This document shows positions 61,264-64,000 of a stretch of 64,000 bases of DNA, in pieces. The notes under the pieces were generated by a model. The model had not been told where the DNA came from. It searched no databases and worked only from the letters and a program-made list of their open reading frames with translations. The stretch lies in the NCBI RefSeq assembly GCF_001659605.2, contig NC_035177.2, positions 34,054,136-34,118,135 on the forward strand. The letters run 5' to 3'. The stretch is from Manihot esculenta (lineage: Eukaryota > Streptophyta > Magnoliopsida > Malpighiales > Euphorbiaceae). The position numbers and the translations under genes were made by a program. The first letter of the stretch is position 1. The number at the start of each line of letters is the position of its first letter.

Positions 61264-61945
61264 CCAAATTAAGAGCACAAACAGCCGGCGGGGCCCCGAG
61301 GTCACCCCGGAACGAAAATGACTAGGATCCCGTAAGATCTCCTGGAGCAAAAACAACCGGCGGGGCCCCGAGGTCACCCCGGAACGAAAATGACTAGGAT
61401 CCCGTAAGATCTCCTGGAGCAAAAACAACCGGCGAGGCCCCGAGGTCACCCCGGAACGAAAATGACCAGGATCCCGTAAGATCTCTTGGAGCAAAAACAA
61501 CCGGTGGAGCCCCGAGGTCACCCCGGAATGAAAATGACCAGGATCCCGTAAGATCTCCTGGAGCAAAAACAACCGGCGAGGCCCCGAGGTCATCCCGGAA
61601 ATACAAAAATGACCAGGATCCCGTAAGATCTCCTGGAGCAAAAAATAACCGGCGAGGCCTCGAGGTCGTCCCGGAAATACAAAAATGACCAGGATCCCGT
61701 AAGATCTCCTGGAGCAAAAACAACCGGCGAGGCCCCGAGGTCATCTCGAAAATACAAAAATGATCAGGATCCAGTAAGATCTCCTGGAGCAAAAACAGCC
61801 GGCGAGGCCCCGAGGTCATCCCGGAAATACTAAAATGACCAAGAACCCGTAAGATCTCCTGGAACAAAAAAAGCCGGCGAGGCCCCGAGGTCGTCCCGGA
61901 AACACAAAAAAGACCGGGACCCCCTAAGAACTCCCGGGAAAACAA
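61264..61945. repeat. 72-75-bp minisatellite in the Tat-type element (about 9 units)
   Basis: Units of the form CTCCTGGAGCAAAAACAACC, GGCGAGGCCCCGAGGTCA, CCCCGGAACGAAAATGACC, AGGATCCCGTAAGAT. The first five are about 72 bp. Later ones have an added AATACA and are 74-76 bp. The last unit (about 61873-61945) is the most diverged. GC-rich tandem repeats between integrase and the 3' LTR are common in large Tat-like elements. The minus strand is open through several units only because 72 is a multiple of three. Confidence 0.92.
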
Positions 61946-62711
61946 AGTAAAAAACAGCTGGAGAAGGCCTTAAGACCATCTCTAAGCAAAAAATTCCCAT
62001 ATCATATGCAGGGACAATTCAGGAAAATACAGTTCCGACCTCACAAAAAGATGCGCCCAAAGGCATCAAAGCAAGGCCAAACTCCGATCTCCCGAAGGAG
62101 CTCGGAGCACTATGGCCAAAAGGTACTTAAAAAGTGATCGCTGACGCTAAGCTCAGCTTACAAAGAGGTCTAGACAGCAAATAACCTAGAAGATACCCAG
62201 GGATATACGAAGCATCACAAGCCATAGGTGTAAAAGCCTACGTAAAGAGTGAAGAGCCGAGCTCTCAGCCCAAAAAAAAAAAAAAAAAAAAGGAGGACCG
62301 TACTCATAACTCGAGTCAGTTCGCCATACATAGACATCCGAGCTCATAACTAAGGAAACAGGACAATATTATTTACCCCCTCAACACTCATGTAATGAAA
62401 GGTTGAGGAGGTAAAGGGGGCAATTTGGGAAGAAAGGACCTCAGCTTCATTTCCTGGCAAGACAGAACTAAAAGCAAAAAGGCAGCCCTGCTAATCACCA
62501 TGAGAAGGTATGTGATCTGACTTATAAGTTCAGACAGTTAGCTAAGAATCGAGCTCATGACTAAAGGATAATCTAGTTCAGAAAAAGCTTATGAATAAAA
62601 ATATACAATGTAAGCATTACAGTTACGAGAAGGAGAGATAAATTATAAAGCGGAAAACAGCTCAAGTAAAAAGAAATTAAAATTTCATTAAGAATAGAGG
62701 GCTGTTACAAT
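61946..62711. other. non-coding part of the Tat-type element
   Basis: A region with no recognisable coding, between the minisatellite and the end of the antisense ORF. It contains an A20 run at 62272-62291. A purine-rich GAGGTAAAGGGGGCAATTTG at about 62408-62427 resembles a polypurine tract but is not followed by the TGATGACC start of the LTR. Confidence 0.6.
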
Positions 62712-63995
62712 CTACTTATCAGACGAGGTTGAAGGAAAGATAGTCCTTAAGGGACTTACATTTGTAAGAACATCCTCGCCTACATTATGTTTATTTACAA
62801 CTGTATCTGGAGGAAGCCCGGCATCCTTTGGGTCAGATGTCTTAGTATCAACAACAGGGGCAATCTGCAACCCTGGATTGAGGTCCTCCCCTCCAGATTC
62901 GGGGTCGCCTCCTTCAGACTCAAGGGCTCCCAGGTCCTCCCCATCCGACTCGAATTCTTCTTCAGAAGATACAGCCGACGGACCTCCAACACGACAGTCC
63001 CCTCTAGGCATAGGGAAATCATCTTCTCCATACAACACCGGCTCACCATCAGAGTCCACTTCAGCCATACGAAGCTTTGCCAGAGGAGTATCAGGAGCAT
63101 GCCTAGCCTCTCTTATACCGCGATTGTAACCAGTTACATACATGCGGAAGGCTTTCTGAAGAACAGCAGCTTTCATGTCTGCAGAGGCTAGATATTCGTC
63201 AAGATGCGTTTCACAGGCCTCAGCTATAAATGCCTTCAACTCAGGAGAATCCTTGTAGTCCTGAAGGTGAGCTTCACAGGCCTGCTCAATCTTTCTTTTC
63301 AGCTCCTCCGACTCCTGATATTCTGCTAGACACCTCTCGCGTTCTAGCAGGACCTTGCCTTCAGCATGTTTCACCACCTCGAGCAAGGCTGAACATTTAC
63401 GTTCCAAAGTCCTGACTTCATGGTTAAGCTGTTGATGGCGAAGTTGGGACTCCTCCGCCGATGAAGCCAGGACTCTGATACGTTCAGAGCTCGTGCTCAG
63501 CTCCTGCTCAAGGACTTCCACCCGAGCTAAGGCCCTCTCCTTTTGAGCATTCACCTCATTCAGGCGAACTTGAAGTCCTTCAGAATCAGCCTTTAAGGCT
63601 TCATATTGGCACTGGACTTCATCCCTTCGACTTACAACCTCATCTCTTTCCTGAAGAGCCGTTGTCATAGAGGACAGCTGCTTTAAAACTTCTACACAAC
63701 GAACTTCTACCTCAGCTGTCCTCTCATCAAACTCCTGGAGAACCCTACGAGTACAAGACAACTCTGCTTCCAGGGATTTGGTGTGCTCTGCTGCCTCAGC
63801 CGCTCTGCCTTCAGCTCTTTTAAAGGCCTCCAACGCAGAGTGCAACTCCACCTGGAGGGACTGGGAATGTTCCCGAGCAGCTAGAAGATTGCCTCTGGCA
63901 CCATTAGTGGCAGATATATTCTCCTCCAGGTGCGCCTCTTCAATCCAGTGATCCACGGACTCCCGGAGAGAGTGGTCGCGAGCGTCCACCTCCAT
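62712..63995 (-). CDS. antisense ORF of the Tat-type element, coiled-coil protein (partial)
   Basis: At least 427 codons are open on the minus strand, from an ATG at 63995 to a stop at 62712. No stop precedes the ATG before the window edge, so the frame probably extends further. The N-terminal two thirds are heptad-rich, with long Glu/Lys/Leu/Gln stretches (for example RVEVLEQELSTSSERIRVLA) predicting coiled coil. The last third is acidic and Ser/Gly-rich. The motifs ACEAHLQDYKDSPELKAFI and ACETHLDEYLASADMKAAV are internal duplicates. Tat/Retand-type elements are known to carry an antisense ORF after integrase, and this fits. Function is unknown. Confidence 0.78.
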   Translation of the reverse strand: MEVDARDHSLRESVDHWIEEAHLEENISATNGARGNLLAAREHSQSLQVELHSALEAFKRAEGRAAEAAEHTKSLEAELSCTRRVLQEFDERTAEVEVRCVEVLKQLSSMTTALQERDEVVSRRDEVQCQYEALKADSEGLQVRLNEVNAQKERALARVEVLEQELSTSSERIRVLASSAEESQLRHQQLNHEVRTLERKCSALLEVVKHAEGKVLLERERCLAEYQESEELKRKIEQACEAHLQDYKDSPELKAFIAEACETHLDEYLASADMKAAVLQKAFRMYVTGYNRGIREARHAPDTPLAKLRMAEVDSDGEPVLYGEDDFPMPRGDCRVGGPSAVSSEEEFESDGEDLGALESEGGDPESGGEDLNPGLQIAPVVDTKTSDPKDAGLPPDTVVNKHNVGEDVLTNVSPLRTIFPSTSSDK

Positions 63996-64000
63996 AAAAA

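Larger units (their letters stand above)
57027..64000 (+). mobile_element. Ty3/gypsy Tat-type element lacking RT/RNase H, 5' part
   Basis: 5' LTR, primer-binding site, gag-protease, integrase remnant, tandem repeats and an antisense ORF lie in this order. The GC content jumps at 57027. The gag architecture, the DDGS-type protease, the primer site TGGCGCCGTCTATGGG and the antisense ORF after integrase fit the Tat/Retand branch of non-chromodomain gypsy elements. The 3' LTR is beyond 64000. Reverse transcriptase and RNase H are absent, so it could only have moved with help from another copy, or it lost them after insertion. Confidence 0.88.

Noticed and set aside
61168..61945. Minus-strand frames of 157 and 183 codons with repeated LLQEILRDPGHF-type text
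   Set aside because: They are the translation of the 72-bp minisatellite and exist only because the period is a multiple of three. There is no start context, domain or constraint.
61264..61945. Regular repeats that could be taken for a CRISPR array
   Set aside because: There are no unique spacers between short repeats. Whole 72-76-bp units are repeated in a plant retroelement.
62408..62427. Polypurine tract and 3' LTR start of the Tat-type element
   Set aside because: GAGGTAAAGGGGGCAATTTG looks like a polypurine tract, but the following bases do not match the 5' LTR start TGATGACCGC.

Overview
This is a plant nuclear DNA window: one intron-rich protein gene set among nested LTR retrotransposons and a large AT-rich repeat array. 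The reading frames, the GT-AG introns and the Tekay-, Tat- and copia-type elements all fit a eudicot. A Euphorbiaceae source such as cassava or rubber tree is my guess from overall resemblance and is not proven.

Layout. (1) 1-7113: the 3' part of a Ty3/gypsy chromovirus (Tekay/Del type). Gag-pol lies in one frame, broken by four stop codons, followed by a polypurine tract and a 2.08-kb 3' LTR. It sits inside (2) 7114-9547, the decayed 3' half of a Ty1/copia element with its own 359-bp 3' LTR. (3) 9548-12790: AT-rich intergenic DNA with a 388-bp tandem repeat. (4) 13118-25744: a complete SIN3-like transcriptional co-repressor gene on the + strand. It has 22 coding exons that join in one frame to a predicted 1424 residues, with three PAH domains, an HDAC-interaction domain and a SIN3 C-terminal domain. 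Intron 16 carries a 1028-bp non-autonomous Helitron. (5) 26171-27880: intergenic DNA with a possible LINE-like tail. (6) About 27880-57026: a 29-kb, extremely AT-rich tandem array. (7) 57027-64000: a Ty3/gypsy Tat-type element inserted into that array. It has lost reverse transcriptase and RNase H but keeps gag-protease, a nonsense-mutated integrase, a 72-bp minisatellite and an antisense coiled-coil ORF that runs off the window.

The most unusual part is the array. It contains eight copies (plus three smaller pieces) of a genomic, intron-bearing fragment of the gene for condensin-2 complex subunit H2 (CAP-H2). The fragments are embedded in AT-rich spacer and have been amplified first as a unit of about 6.8 kb and then as units of 2.55-2.8 kb. 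Sequence variants upstream and downstream of the exons are reassorted among units, which points to repeated unequal exchange or gene conversion. None of the copies can encode an intact protein. I read the array as a gene-derived satellite in the making.

The only gene likely to make a normal host protein here is the SIN3-like gene. The retroelements and the array are damaged, although the Tat-type gag-protease and antisense frames are still open.
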